Shown here: positions 49,914 through 62,136 of the stretch, in pieces
Position numbering within the stretch: the first letter of the stretch is position 1
Layout: each line of letters begins with the position of its first letter
Assembly: GCA_002914845.1 (NCBI GenBank)
Contig: JXTC01000646.1
Span: 15,220 to 79,219 of the forward strand
Source: Trema orientale
Taxonomy: Eukaryota > Streptophyta > Magnoliopsida > Rosales > Cannabaceae
DNA length: 64,000 nt
Direction: 5' to 3'
Notes under the pieces: model-generated
The model's input: the letters and a program-made list of their open reading frames with translations, nothing else
Told to the model about the DNA's origin: nothing
Databases searched by the model: none
Program-made: the position numbers and the translations under genes

Positions 49914-51880
49914 ATGGCTAGCCCAATAAATTTTTCTTTTCAATACGAGGGGTTGTCTCCATCCAAATCACCATTTTTCAATGGTATCGATTTTAACTAT
50001 TGGAGAAGTCGTATAGATACTTATCTAAGGTCTATTGATTTTGATTTATGGTATATTATTACTAAAGGTTCTTTGAAAATTACAAAAGTGATTAATAGTA
50101 GAGAAGTTGAAAAAGACATAGAAGAATATGATGAAAAAGATAAAATCAACTTCGCAAAAAATGGTAAAGCTAGAAATATTCTTATGTGTGGCTTAGATAG
50201 GAATATTTATAATAATGTTGAGAAAACTAGAGATGCAAATGAAATATGGAACATGCTAAAAGTCTCTTATCAAGGAACTAGCTCAATGAAAGAAACTAGA
50301 ATCAATATTTTTACTAGAAACTATGAGTTGTTTAAAATGGAAAAAGATGAATCTATTTCACAAACGTTTACTATATTCACAACTATTATTAATTCTCTTG
50401 GTACTCTAGGAAAAATATTTCCAAATGGTGAGTTGGTAAGCAAGATTCTTCGAAGCCTTCCTCGAGCATATAGAAGCAAGGTAGTGGCCATATAAGAAGC
50501 TAAGGATCTTAGCAAACTTCCACTTGAAGAACTTATGGGTTCTCACATGACCCATGAAATCCTCATGAAAGAAACAAATGAAGATGAAGGAGAGGAGAAG
50601 AAAAAGAAAGGAATTGCTCTTAAAGCTGCCTTATAAGAAAGCAATGAAGAAGAAGAAGAATTTGCGGATAGCGAGCTTGAAGACATTGTCCTACTTACTA
50701 AAAGATACAAGAAGTACTTAAACTTCAAAAAAAAGAACTTCAAGAAGAATACCAAAGACAATGACTTCCGAGAAAAGAAAGCCAAGGATAACCAAATCAC
50801 GTGCTTTGAGTACAAGAAACCGAGTCACATGAAGAATGAATGCCCCTTGAGAAGAAAAATGAAGAAGAAGGTAACGAAGGCCATATAGGATGATAGTGAA
50901 GAAGAAGAATCCGAAGAAGAAGAACAAGAAGAAATTGCCAACATGTACTTTATGGCAATAAAAAATGAGATAAGCTCACTTGAACCTAAAATTCAATTTC
51001 ATGATAGTGATACAAGTAGTAAGTTGAGTGAAAATAATAGTGACTGTAATTTATCATATGAAAATTTGTTAAGTGATTTCAATGATTTGCACAAAAACTA
51101 TAAAAAACTCATTTTGAAGAACAAGGCTCTTAAAAAGGTAATTTGTAGTTTCTCTAAATTGGTTGAAGAGTTTACAAAGAAAAAGAAGTGAAATCATTTT
51201 GTAGTAGTTGTGATATTTTGTCAAAAGAAAACACTTTCTTAAATGACAAAGTTTTAGATTTGACCAAAATTGTCCACAAATTTACAAATAGAAAGAAAAA
51301 TTTTGACATGATACTTGGTAGACAAAAATGTATTTTTGACAAAGGAGGTATTATGTACAAATCTTCTATAAAACAAAAATATCTTAAAAACTACTTTGTG
51401 AAAGCTAGTACTAGTGATACCAAACACACTTGCACTTATTGCAATCAAGATGGAGATACTAATTTTTCATGCTTTGTGAAGAAGAATGCATATTTTGGTG
51501 GAAAACTAGTTCAGGTAGCAAAAGAATCTAGAACTAATACTCAAGGACCCAAATTAGTATAGGTACCAAAAATCAAAATTTGATTCTTATTTGTAGGTAC
51601 AAAAGAAGAAAAACTTTTGATTCTTGGATAGTGGTTGCTCCAAACACATGACCGATGACTATTCCTTGCTCTCATCGTTTACAAAAAGGAATGAAGGACA
51701 TGTCACTTTTGGAGATAATGCTAAAGGCAAGATTTTAGATGTAGGTAACATTTGCTCTACTTCATCTCCTATTATTGAAAATGTTTTACTTATTGATAGC
51801 ATTAAGCACAACTTACTTAGTATAAGTCAACTTTGTGATAAAGTTATCTTGACAATTTTGAACTTTCTAAACGCTTGATT
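49914..51880 (+). pseudogene. Copia gag-protease pseudogene
   Basis: Gag opens MASPINFSFQYEGLSPSKSP with the UBN2-type core (FFNGIDFNYWRSRIDTYL, ANEIWNMLKVSYQGTSSMKE, ISQTFTIFTTIINSLGTLGK). In-frame stops fall at 50493, 50634 and 50886. The frame changes near 51189. A zinc knuckle at about 50802-50843 reads CFEYKKPSHMKNEC, with Tyr in place of the second Cys. A second knuckle-like CTYCNQDGD lies near 51430. The aspartic-protease motif DSG is at 51627-51635, within DSGCSKHMTDD. Homology runs through LLSISQLCDK and then breaks off at about 51910, before integrase. The copy cannot make a working polyprotein. Confidence 0.85.
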
Positions 51881-51910
51881 GAGGATACTTGTTCAAAAGA
51901 AATTATTTTT

Positions 51911-52340
51911 AAAGGTGAGGTTGATACCGGATCTATAAACAACCCAGTTTAGGTGAGATTGGCACCGGAGTCTAAACAATCTGTGTTAAGCGTGATAGAT
52001 CCAGATTCAAAGCTATTGTAAAGGTGTGAGTGTGCCTAAGGAGAAAGCACTCGGTGTGTAAAAAGGACGGTCTAGCCCATTCTCTTGATCTAATAGTGGA
52101 TAGCTCGAAGCGGGTTACCAAGAGCCAGAGATGTAGACAAACCGTCGTGTTTGTTGAACCTCGTAAAAATAGTATTTGCATTTCTCTATCCCTACCTCTT
52201 TTATTTACTTATTTTGAGTTTGTGCATGCAATTTATCTATTTTTACTTGCTATTTCTTCAACTTGCTATATTTATGTTATTATCAAGAAAAGTTTTTAAA
52301 ACCCAATTCATCCCCCCTCTTGGTTAGCTAGCCTTGGACT
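51911..52340 (+). repeat. LTR-like block 2, 5'-truncated
   Basis: Matches 48047-48575 with many substitutions and about 100 bp less length. Shared phrases include 'gagattggcacc', 'gtctaaacaatctgt', 'aaccgtcgtgtttgttgaac' (the other copy reads 'aatcg...') and the ending 'aaaacccaattca'. It joins the protease remnant directly, so the rest of pol and the upstream part of the LTR are deleted. Confidence 0.65.
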
Positions 52341-52389
52341 TACACCCACTACCACCTCCTTTATTGTCACAGCCTCCTCCACGAAGAAG

Positions 52390-52467
52390 CCTATAAGAGG
52401 AAGAACTGTGGTGTAACAAACAAAGTTGCCTATAAGAGGAAGAACTATGGTGTAACAAACAAAGTTG
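52390..52467. repeat. 39 bp tandem duplication
   Basis: The unit 52390-52428 (starting 'cctataagaggaagaact') repeats at 52429-52467 with one substitution. Confidence 0.9.
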
Positions 52468-53491
52468 GGAACCATTGTCCTTCTGCAAACACAACTATAA
52501 GAAAACTCCATTTTCAGCCTGTAGTCGCTTGACCCTTTAGTTAGTTTGTTCCTATCCATTTCGTGGGTGATTTGTAAGTCATGGCTTTCTAAACCCTATA
52601 ATATTCTTCATATTATTTTATGTCAATTTAATTTTGCCTTTTCTTTTCCACCAACTCGCTCACTCGTCCCCACCTTTGAGATAATATAAATTTTATTTTA
52701 TTACGTCACATCCTATTTCACAAATCATATAATGACACATCACACTAAAAATTTTATCACTTATTGAATAAAGAAAACGTGCTTAAAGTAAATAAATAAA
52801 TAGTACTTTTCTTGTTTCATATTGTGTCCCCACAAATGTTTCCTTTTTTAGTAGTTTTTTCTAATTATTTTTCTCTTTAAATTAAGTTCTAACTATCTAT
52901 AATACTTTGAATCAAATTCTTCCCAATATCAAATTAGCCAAATGATTAACTAAAAAGAAAAATAAAATTAACTAAGATGAATCAAAATCAAAATAGATTA
53001 GAATCCTCTAACAAGTTGAGACAACTAACAAACCCTAAAAATGAATACCAAATAAGTATCTTTATAGATCTATTGAATTGAAAGTAAAACAAATTTTCTT
53101 TTAAAATAATTAAAGAAAACAGAAAAAAAAGAAAGAAGGAGGGTTATCCAAATCAAAAAGAACTTCACCTTTGTTAACATAATGAAGACTACTTAACACC
53201 ATTGAAAGAATAATTTTTTATACTGTTTTATTATCGAAACTTTTTCTGCAATGATGATTTATCACAATATTCTACAATGTGGTTATTCATTTCTTGATTG
53301 TTTGTTTAGATTTTTGTTTTTAGTGCTTTTGTTAGATGTTTGGTCACAATTTTATTTTTAGGAATTGTGTTTAAAAAAGGGAAATGAACTTTTTTTTTTC
53401 TTTTTTAATTGTTTAAAGAGGTGTGCAAAGAGTTCTTTTAAAAAAAGAAAAAAAAGAAGAATATAGTGACCAAAAGAAAATATATATATAT
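52468..53491. other. Intergenic AT-rich DNA
   Basis: No gene or transposon end recognised. Confidence 0.5.
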
Positions 53492-54158
53492 GGGTGATGT
53501 TTCAATTGAGATTTTTATTTTTACTCCATAGATGGGTACTCTAATTTGGGCCATTAAATTTTAATCTAATGGCTAAAAGAATATTAGTAGATATACTAAA
53601 AAAATTATTATAAATAATATATATATATAAATATAGAAAGTTATTTAAAACAAAAAAAGATGGGTAACCTAATGAGTTGGTCAATTTTTTTTAATAATAA
53701 AATGAAACTAGTGAAAAATATTTAATAATCCAAATCACTCTCAACTATCTTATTCGTTGGGGAAAAAAACAATAAAAGATATACAAATTTTAAGCTATTT
53801 CACGCATAATTTTTTTTTAAGACAAATTTTCTTTCAATATAGTTACTTTATTCATTTTTTGTTATTTAAGAAAACAACTTATTCATAATATGAAAATTAT
53901 ACTACCTTGGATTTTATTTTTCGTACAATAAAAATAAAATTTTATGAAATATTAAAAATACATTAGTACATATAGTTTTAAATTAAAGATAATTAAAAAA
54001 TTAAACTTTAAATTAAATTTTCAAAAAGGAAATACATAAAAAAGAATTAGAAATTAATATATTAAATGAAATGACTTGTTATTATAGGTTTATTTCTAAA
54101 TTAGTCAATCTTACCCATCCATGGAGCAAAAATAAAAATACCTATTGAAAACTCACCC
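53492..54158. mobile_element. MITE with ~47 bp terminal inverted repeats, 667 bp
   Basis: The left end (53492-53538, starting GGGTGATGTTTCAATTGAGA) is the inverse of the right end (54112-54158), which reads GGGTGAGTTTTCAATAGGTA on the other strand. They match over about 47 bp with roughly eight mismatches. It is flanked by TA-rich sequence on both sides, consistent with a short AT target duplication. The long repeats suggest a Mutator-like origin, but the family is not certain. No coding sequence. Confidence 0.75.
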
Positions 54159-55247
54159 ATATATAGGTATTTTTTTTTTACCTATGCATAGGTATCAATT
54201 TAGCCAATGAAAATTTATCACGCATATTTTTTTATAGTAAAAAATAGAAGAGAGAAATATCATTAATGATGCACGTCTTTTTATGTACCTCATTACAGCT
54301 ATTGGATCACCATGATAATTCAACAGCTAAAAAAAAAAATACTTACGCATAAATAAAAAGAAAAAATACCTACTAGATTGGCAACCTATATATATATGTA
54401 TAGCAGTTGCAGGCTTAACTTGATTAGTAACTACATATACTTTCAATATTGAGCTTTCGAGATTCTCCCACCGCAATATCAAAAAATATATAGATATATA
54501 TACTTAATCGTGATTTCATTTAAGTTTCTTCTAGTAATTAAAAAAATTACTAAATATAATATGCGAGGAGAGTATATCGAGGAAGGAAAATAATTCACCT
54601 TTAATTAATTTTAGCTTTGGAATGTAAATGATTATTCTAATAACCCTTAGATTAAGAATTCCTATATTTTAGTGGAGTAGCTTTCCAAAGGTTTTTTTAA
54701 TTTTATTTTTGTTTAATTAAACATGTAAATAGTATTAAAAAAAAAAGAAACTACAATTCCATACCAAAAACACCATTAAATAATTTCTCTCTCTCTTCCT
54801 AAAAAAATCTAATAATTTGGTTGATTGTTTGATGTTATAGATTAGCTGTAAATTGTAATATGATTTTTTTTTATTACACAGCATTAACTTTTCTTTTCTC
54901 TTTTTAATAATGCATTTAACTTTTCTTTTCTCTTTATAACTAATTATTAGCTTTCTTTGTCACTAGTAACTATTCGTGGAATTTAACAATCATATTGTTG
55001 TATAATTTCCCTTTTTTTTTAAAAAAAAAAAATCCACATAAATCATTAATAAATCACGACGTTGAAACTTGATTGCATTATACTAATTCATGCTAAATCT
55101 CCGGTCAAACACATACTAATATACTATACATTGATGATATTATTATAACATTATCAGTGAGGCAAACTAGTTATGATGAGTATTAAATTATATTAATGCC
55201 CATTTAATATATTTTTTTTAAAAAATAAGGCTTATAACTAATGATCC
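54159..55247. other. Intergenic AT-rich DNA
   Basis: No gene recognised. A near-duplicate 'cttttcttttctctttttaa' phrase occurs at about 54888 and 54918. Confidence 0.5.
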
Positions 55248-55435
55248 CATTTATTATAAATTAAAAGAAAATAACTCAAATACTTCATAAGTTAAACTCT
55301 CGACCTACTACTTAATTTCCGTATTATCATTTATTATAAATTAAAAAAAAATAACTCAAATACTTCATAAATTAAACTCTCGACCTACTACTTAAGTTCT
55401 ACTTCATAAGTTAAACTCTCGACCTACTACTTAAA
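55248..55435. repeat. 80 bp tandem repeat, about 2.4 copies
   Basis: Units start at 55248 and 55328 ('catttattataaattaaaa') and include 'ttaaactctcgacctactac'. A third, partial unit runs from about 55399 to 55435. It lies about 380 bp upstream of the glycosyltransferase gene start codon. Confidence 0.85.
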
Positions 55436-55812
55436 CTTTGTATTATCGTAACCATTCGCAACCAACCACTGAGCAAATTAAACTGCCCATTTAATACCCA
55501 TTTAATATTTTCTTTGGTAGTTGTTTTCCCTCCTAACAAAATGCTTAAAAAAGAAATTAAATATATAAATAAAAAAATATTAAAAAAAGAAAAAAAAAAC
55601 CAGAAAAGGCATACTCGTTTTTCACTTGTACATAGCTTAGGTTGACAGAAAGAGACGAACAGAGGCATATGACATATATCGTTTCTCCAATGCCACCTCT
55701 AACAGTTCACATTTCTACTCTTTCTCTTCACACTCACAACGACGAGAGCTGAGAGAAATCTAAGTTTTCCGTCACTTTCCCGGGAAAACCAAAGCTAGAA
55801 AAGAGTCTCACA

Positions 55813-58800
55813 ATGGGACGAAATTCATCGTCTTCTCCAGATGGTTTCGACGGCAATGGCCACGCCGGTAACGGTGGTGGTGGTGGTGGTGGTAATGATC
55901 TAGGTTTTCACTCGATCCGCGACCGCTTTCTCTTCAAGCGGAACCCTAACCCTAGCCCTAGCCCTGGCCCTAGCCAACACCAGCGAGAGCAAGGCAAGAC
56001 GTTGTGGCCGCCGGATCGACCTGCTCTGCGCGGCCGATCGCAGCCCAATCGCTTCAATCGTAAAGGTTTTCTATGGCTTTTTCCTTTGAAAGGGAAGTCT
56101 ACGTTCTATCTGGTGATAATCTTCGCGGTTTTCTTGTTTGCAATGGCGTCCATGGTGTTGCAGAGCTCGATCACGTCGGTGTTCAGGCAAGGGAGTGATC
56201 GAGGGAGATGGTTGAGAGACGGGTTGAAGCTCGGGAGCACGCTTAGGTTCGTGCCGGGGAGGAATGCGCGGCGGTTGGCGGAGGGGGATGGGCTCGATCG
56301 TCTGCGCAATGAGCCCAGGATTGCTGTTCGTGAGCCTAGGGTCGCTATTGTGAGTCTTACTTGATTTTGATCTCTTTTTTTTTGAATTTTGAAAATTTTA
56401 TTTTGTAAATAAAGATCTGGATATGATTTCTGAATTTAGGACAACGTTACTTTTTGCAAATTATATGTTTCTTTGTGCAAGTGTTTTTCTTGTTCTTGTT
56501 AATAATTGATTAAGATTTTGGCAATGAGAGTGAATTGGAGCTTGTTACAACTAGAGTCCTGAAATTGTTCTCTATTTACTGTGGATTCTGATTGGAAGAG
56601 ATAACTTCCCAGAATGTTGGTTAAGGTTTCTGGAGCATATGGTGCATTTTCAGGAGTGGAGCTTTCATTTCTGTAGTCAAATTTTAAGATTTCAAGTTTC
56701 AAGTCTATTATGATATCCTGACTTCTTTACAGGAGCTGGCGAGTAGATGTTGGGATTACTGAGAATTATGTGAAGATATTATATAATTGAAATTTTAAAT
56801 GACTAAGTAAAGGATGTTTTAGTTGGGGAAGAAGTTCCTTTCTAATATGATGAGGGAGGAATGATGGATACAATTGAATAAAATGTGACTTCGTAGTACT
56901 TTGTCCTCGCTATTGTCTGAGATGAATTGTTTAGTTGACGTCATCTTTAAAATTTAATGAAGAGTTAGGTTTTTTGGTGTAGTTTGGTATTTTCCAATAG
57001 GGGTGGGGGACTGGTAAGGGCAGCTGTAATATTCAGTTTATCAGTTTATATGGTCGCGAACAATAAAATAACGCAGGGTTTTCATTTTTTGTGTGTCTCT
57101 GCATATGGTTTGGGAAGGTAGCCTTTTGGGCTAACTACTCCAATAAGGTAAACAGATAATGTTTAATGAGATCTACAACTTGATAATTGATATAAGAAAA
57201 GTAAACTTGTATAAAGTTTCAGTACAGCTGATTTTGATATCTTAGCAACCTATCCTATTGGCTTCCTTATAGGTAAGGCACAACGAATATGTGTAAATAG
57301 GGCTCATAATGATTTAAGTGGACTACTGGAGAATCTGGATTCAAAAGTAGCCATGAATATTCCCCTCCTCTTATGGTTGCTTCTGTTTTATATATGGGTT
57401 TGCACTTGTGGTGGCTCGTATGATATACACGCATTTATTTGGGTATACGAAATGAAATTGAAATTGAAATGGAACATGGGTTTATGTCAACTAGTTAATT
57501 ATATTCTAGAAGTTTAACCTTGTAGACTTGAAGTACATGATATTAAATAGTCATGGCTAAATTTCATTTCTGTTCACTTTCTTGATCATATATTTAGAAA
57601 ATCTTAATCACTTACTATTTTATGCAGAAAGGGGATTTGATTATATTTGATTTGATATGATATGATATATTTATTTATTATTATTTTTTCAATGCATTGA
57701 TGTATTTTGTACATAATAGTGCCTTGTTTTTATGAAGTACAGATATTAGGAAAAGTGAAGAAAGATCCACAGTCACTGATGTTGATTACCGTTATAAAGA
57801 ATATACAGAAACTTGGTTATGCACTTAAGGTGAGTTCTTCTTACACAAGTTATCTTTCAGGTTTATTTTATTTTTTTCATCAGCTTATATAATTGGTAGG
57901 CACAAATATTGCTTATTTGCTCAGATAAAAGGTGCTTAATTTATCATTTTTACTTTGCTATAAGACAAATTTTTAAGATTAAAAAAAAGAACAGAAGCAC
58001 AATCTGAAAAAATTTCTTCAATAGTTTTGATGTAAATGTTATGATATGAAGTATAGATTGTTAGTGCACAAATTAGTTCATGATTTTTATTAGATATTTC
58101 CTGTGTGAATTGTAATATAAAACAGCCTAAGGAGTTCTTTATTATCCTGAACATCGTTTCAACTGTTGAAAAGCCTGTGCCTCTCACAATTCTATTTGAC
58201 AGATTTTTGCAGTAGAGGATGGAAATGCACGAACAGTATGGGAGCAACTTGGGGGCCAGATTTCAATTATAGGTTCAGAGAGTTACAGACATACTGATTG
58301 GTCAACGTATGTGAAACTCTTCTTGTATTGTAGTTCAAAAATTATTTTTGTTATTCTTCTAAACAGTCAGGGGAGTGTCAATTTTTTGGTTGGCAGCTAT
58401 GGGCAAGGATATTATTTGTTAGTTTACTTGGTTAGATAATTTGTGTTCTTTTCATTTCTCTGCAGCTTTGAAGGTATTATTGCTGATTCTCTTGAGGCAA
58501 AAGGAGCAATTTCAAGGTGGGTTAGTTTCGTAGTTTTTCTGTAGCTTACATAAAGTCTATGTCCAATTTAAAAGGTTTTTTCTTGCATCCTCTAACTGGT
58601 TGATTGTTCTTGATTTTCTTGAGCATATATCTAGTCATATTTTGTTTACTTTTGTTCACGTCTTTTAGGCAATGAAAAAGCACCTTAGTACATCAGCAGA
58701 TCAGCTATCTACATTCAATATTAGTTTCATATTATGGGAGAGGAGGGAGGAGGGCGGACAATGGAGGGAGGAGGGTGGACATTCCTTTAGCAAAGTAATT

Positions 58801-61800
58801 AGTTTAGGAATTCATCATGACAAACATGGGTAGGTTGAGAGACAGAAAGGAGATGAACTTTTTAATGACCAAAGAAAGTAGATTTTGAGTTCACATAACT
58901 AGTAATCTTAGTTTACGTATGTACTCCTCTTTTTATTTTTATTTTTTTGTTTTGTTTTGATGTAACTTAGATCTTTTCTTATTATTTACTGGTTCTTAGT
59001 AATCATCTAAGATGATTGATGTAAAGGTGCTCAATGTATTTTTTTGAGAGTTTGTTGTGGACATCAATTTGAACCCCTGCGGTTACATATGTCCCCCATT
59101 AAGTTCTGCCCATGAAAGATTTTGGTTCTGAACAGAGTTATGTTGAGTTTAACTACCAAGTCTACCATAGTTGTTAGTTGATACTCAAGAGTGGTGTTTT
59201 TTTCACAATTCAAAAAGAATCAGTAGTTTGGATCTTGATGCCATTGGCAATTAAGTAATTTTTTGCAGTTGGTTCTCTCTCTTAACTTTTAGTGACATTC
59301 TCGAGTAATATCATTGGTAAGTTTGTTTTATTTGAAGATTCAGTGATCGGTAAGTTTTATATTTTTGCAGCCTTATGCAGGAACCTTTTTGTTCAGTACC
59401 ATTGGTATGGATAATTCAAGAAGATACCCTCGCAAACCGTCTTCCAGTATACGAGAAAATGGGCTGGATGGACCTTATTTCTTACTGGAGAAGTGCTTTT
59501 AGCAGAGCTAATGTTATTGTGTTTCCAGATTTCAGTCTGCCGGTATATCTGCTTTCTTTTTTTATTTTGTTTGTTGCTGTTTGTTCCAGTATTTATATGT
59601 CTTGTGTTTCTCAAGTTATAATTGCTTCCTGTATCAGATGTTATATAGTGTGCTTGACTCTGGAAACTTCTTTGTCATTCCTGGGTCACCACTAGATGTT
59701 TGGGCTGCGGAAAGCTACATGAAGACCCAATCCAAAATTCAGTTGAGAAAGGATAATGGATTTAGCAAAGATGATTTGTTGGTTCTTGTAGTTGGAAGTT
59801 CGACCTTTTACAATGAGCTATCATGGGACTATGCTGTGGCGATGCATACTATAGGACCTTTGCTAATAAAGTATGCTAGAAGGAAAGATCCAGGAGGGTC
59901 GTTTAAATTTGTATTTCTATGTGGTAATTCCACTGATGGATATAATGATTTCCTACAGGTAACCTATCTATAATCTGCAAAAAAGATTATGCTTTTTCCT
60001 TATCAATATCACTTTCTAAGTCTATTGCTTCACTTGTATATGCTTCATGTCCACTTTCTTTTTCAAGTAAAGATTTCCCATGGTTAATCGTGACCAAAAA
60101 AAGTTGATTTTGATGCATTCTTGATAAATACAATGGTAGGTGAAATATTATTCCTTGGAAATTTTTGCATGGATGGCATAGTATTTTCACCATAAATAGA
60201 TGACGCTACATTCATAATTTTGGCTTAGATGATTTGTTTGTCAAGGTACGTCGTAATAAGCTTATACTAATATTTTTTTTCCTTTCATTTGGTCTGAACT
60301 CTGGATGTCTGAAGCGTCATCTGTATTTTCAGTCTACTTGCTGAGTAATGCTATAGAGGATTTGGATGGTGGACAAGTAATATATCTTTTATGTTGATTT
60401 ATGTAGCTATCTCTCTTATATGCAGCTTGACAAGGAAACTTTGGAAGACTTTTGAGAGAGAAGTCTACCAATCTAAAATACTCGTTGAACTTCTTTTTTT
60501 TCGTTTATAAGCTATTACTTTAATGAGTAAATTATCATGACAGGAAAAGATTAGTGGAAAAGAGGCATTACAGAGAAGTTTGGTGAAAATGTAAGACGCG
60601 ATTGCAGTAATAAAATGTAGATACTTTATGGGATACGAGTAAAGTTTTGAGTGGCTTTGTGGTTAGGTGATGTAAAAGAATTCAGGAACTGGTTTTGAGT
60701 GGCCTCCGTTTTGTAGTTTTTAATTTATTAGGTTATCTTTCAATCCTTGTTGCATTGTTTATTTTATTGATAAGACTTTTTAACCTTTCTGATTAGTCTT
60801 CTGGTGTGTTCAACTGATGATTGACATTATTTTGTTGGCTAACCCCAAAAAATGAATTGATTTATTGACCACTCCTTTAGGAAATTGCTGCACGTCTAGG
60901 ACTTCAGGATGATTCTTTGAGGCATTATGGCATAAACAGTGATGTGAAAAGTGTGTTGTTAATGGCTGACATCGTTCTTTATGATTCATCCCAAGACGTA
61001 CAAGGTTTTCCTCCATTACTTCTCCAAGCTATGACCTTTGAAATTCCAGTTATAGCACCTGATTTCCCGGTTTTGAAGAAACACGTGAGTTTATTCTAAT
61101 CATTTTCCTCCTTGTTCTCTTTGTTTCTTTCTAATAAAATTCAGTTTCTTATAAAGAAAAATTCTAATCGTTTTTCTTTTGGGTACATAATTGCTATAAT
61201 TTACGGGATTAAGGGGGTGGTTTTCTATCATTTTCTACTTCTTAAAGGGCCTTTTGAATTGCAGTTAGTTGATGGAGTCCATGGGATATTCTTCACAAAA
61301 CATAATCCTGATGCTCTAATGAAGGCTTTCTCACTTCTTATTTCAAATGGAAAACTTTCTAGATTTGCTCAAGCAGTTGCCTCCTCTGGCAGACGTCTTG
61401 CAAAGAACATGCTGGCATCAGAATGCGTCAAGGGCTATGCACGACTTCTAGAGAATGTGCTCAATTTCCCTTCTAGTGCTTTCCTGCCAGGTCCAATTTC
61501 TCAGCTTCATCAAGGGGCGTGGGAATGGAATTTGTTCCAGAAGGAAATAGACTTGACAAGCAGTGATATGTTAAACATTGCTGAGGGTGGCTCTTTGTTT
61601 GAAAACTTAAGTATTGTTTATGCTCTTGAAGGAGAGTTCACAAATTCTGCTAGTTCAAAAAACATCTCTGAGGATGAAACTGGGAATCTGGATCAAGATA
61701 TCCCAAATGAACTTGATTGGGATGTTTTAGGGGAAATTGAGAGCTCTGAAGAATATGAGAGGTTAGAAATGGAGGAGGTATAGCATTTTCTTGCAGTTTC

Positions 61801-62136
61801 AGCTTTGCCGTGATTATTTCTCAATTCCACCTCTTTCCAGCCTTCTTAAATTCCATATCTTTTCATACTCTTTTTTTTTTTTTTTTTCAAATGAAGCTTA
61901 ACAGAATTTGCTGTCCTTATCTGTAGCTTGAAGAAAGGATGGACAGAAACCCTGGTGTATGGGATGAGATATATAGGAATGCTCGAAAATCTGAAAAGCT
62001 TAAGTTTGAAGTGAACGAGAGGGATGAGGGAGAGCTTGAGAGGACAGGCCAACCAGTCTGCATTTATGAGATATACAGTGGAGCTGCAGCCTGGCCGTTC
62101 TTGCACCATGGTTCTTTATACCGTGGACTAAGTCTT
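55813..62136 (+). CDS. GT4-like glycosyltransferase, membrane-anchored (N-terminal 733 codons; continues past window)
   Basis: Homologous to the Arabidopsis At4g01210/At5g04480 'glycosyl transferase family 1' proteins, whose substrate I do not know. Exons: 55813-56349, 57743-57829, 58203-58306, 58466-58516, 59371-59542, 59638-59958, 60881-61084, 61265-61777, 61927-62136, all in phase. The gene is incomplete: homologues are about 1,030 residues and the last visible donor at 62137 leads into an intron that runs off the window. Features: a Gly/Pro/Ser-rich cytosolic N-terminus, one signal-anchor helix STFYLVIIFAVFLFAMASMV (about 96-115), and a GT-B fold catalytic region, including LVLVVGSSTFYNELSWDYAV and the donor-site part ADIVLYDSSQDVQGFPPLLL then FEIPVIAPDFPVLKK (about 456-491). 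Type II Golgi topology is inferred. The second Glu of the usual E-x7-E motif is Gln here. Confidence 0.92.

Larger units (their letters stand above)
46921..52340 (+). mobile_element. Rearranged, inactive Copia-type (SIRE-like) LTR retroelement
   Basis: The parts in order are: an LTR-like block (about 46921-48580), an extra ORF (48850-49644), a polypurine-tract-like motif (49825-49836), a primer-binding site (49865-49876), a broken gag-protease frame (49914-51880), and a second partial LTR-like block (51911-52340). Integrase, reverse transcriptase and RNase H are absent. Gag and the extra ORF carry stops and a frameshift. The two LTR-like blocks are clearly diverged, so this is an old relic. 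The order is not that of an intact element, since a PPT normally precedes the 3' LTR and a PBS follows the 5' LTR. Confidence 0.7.
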
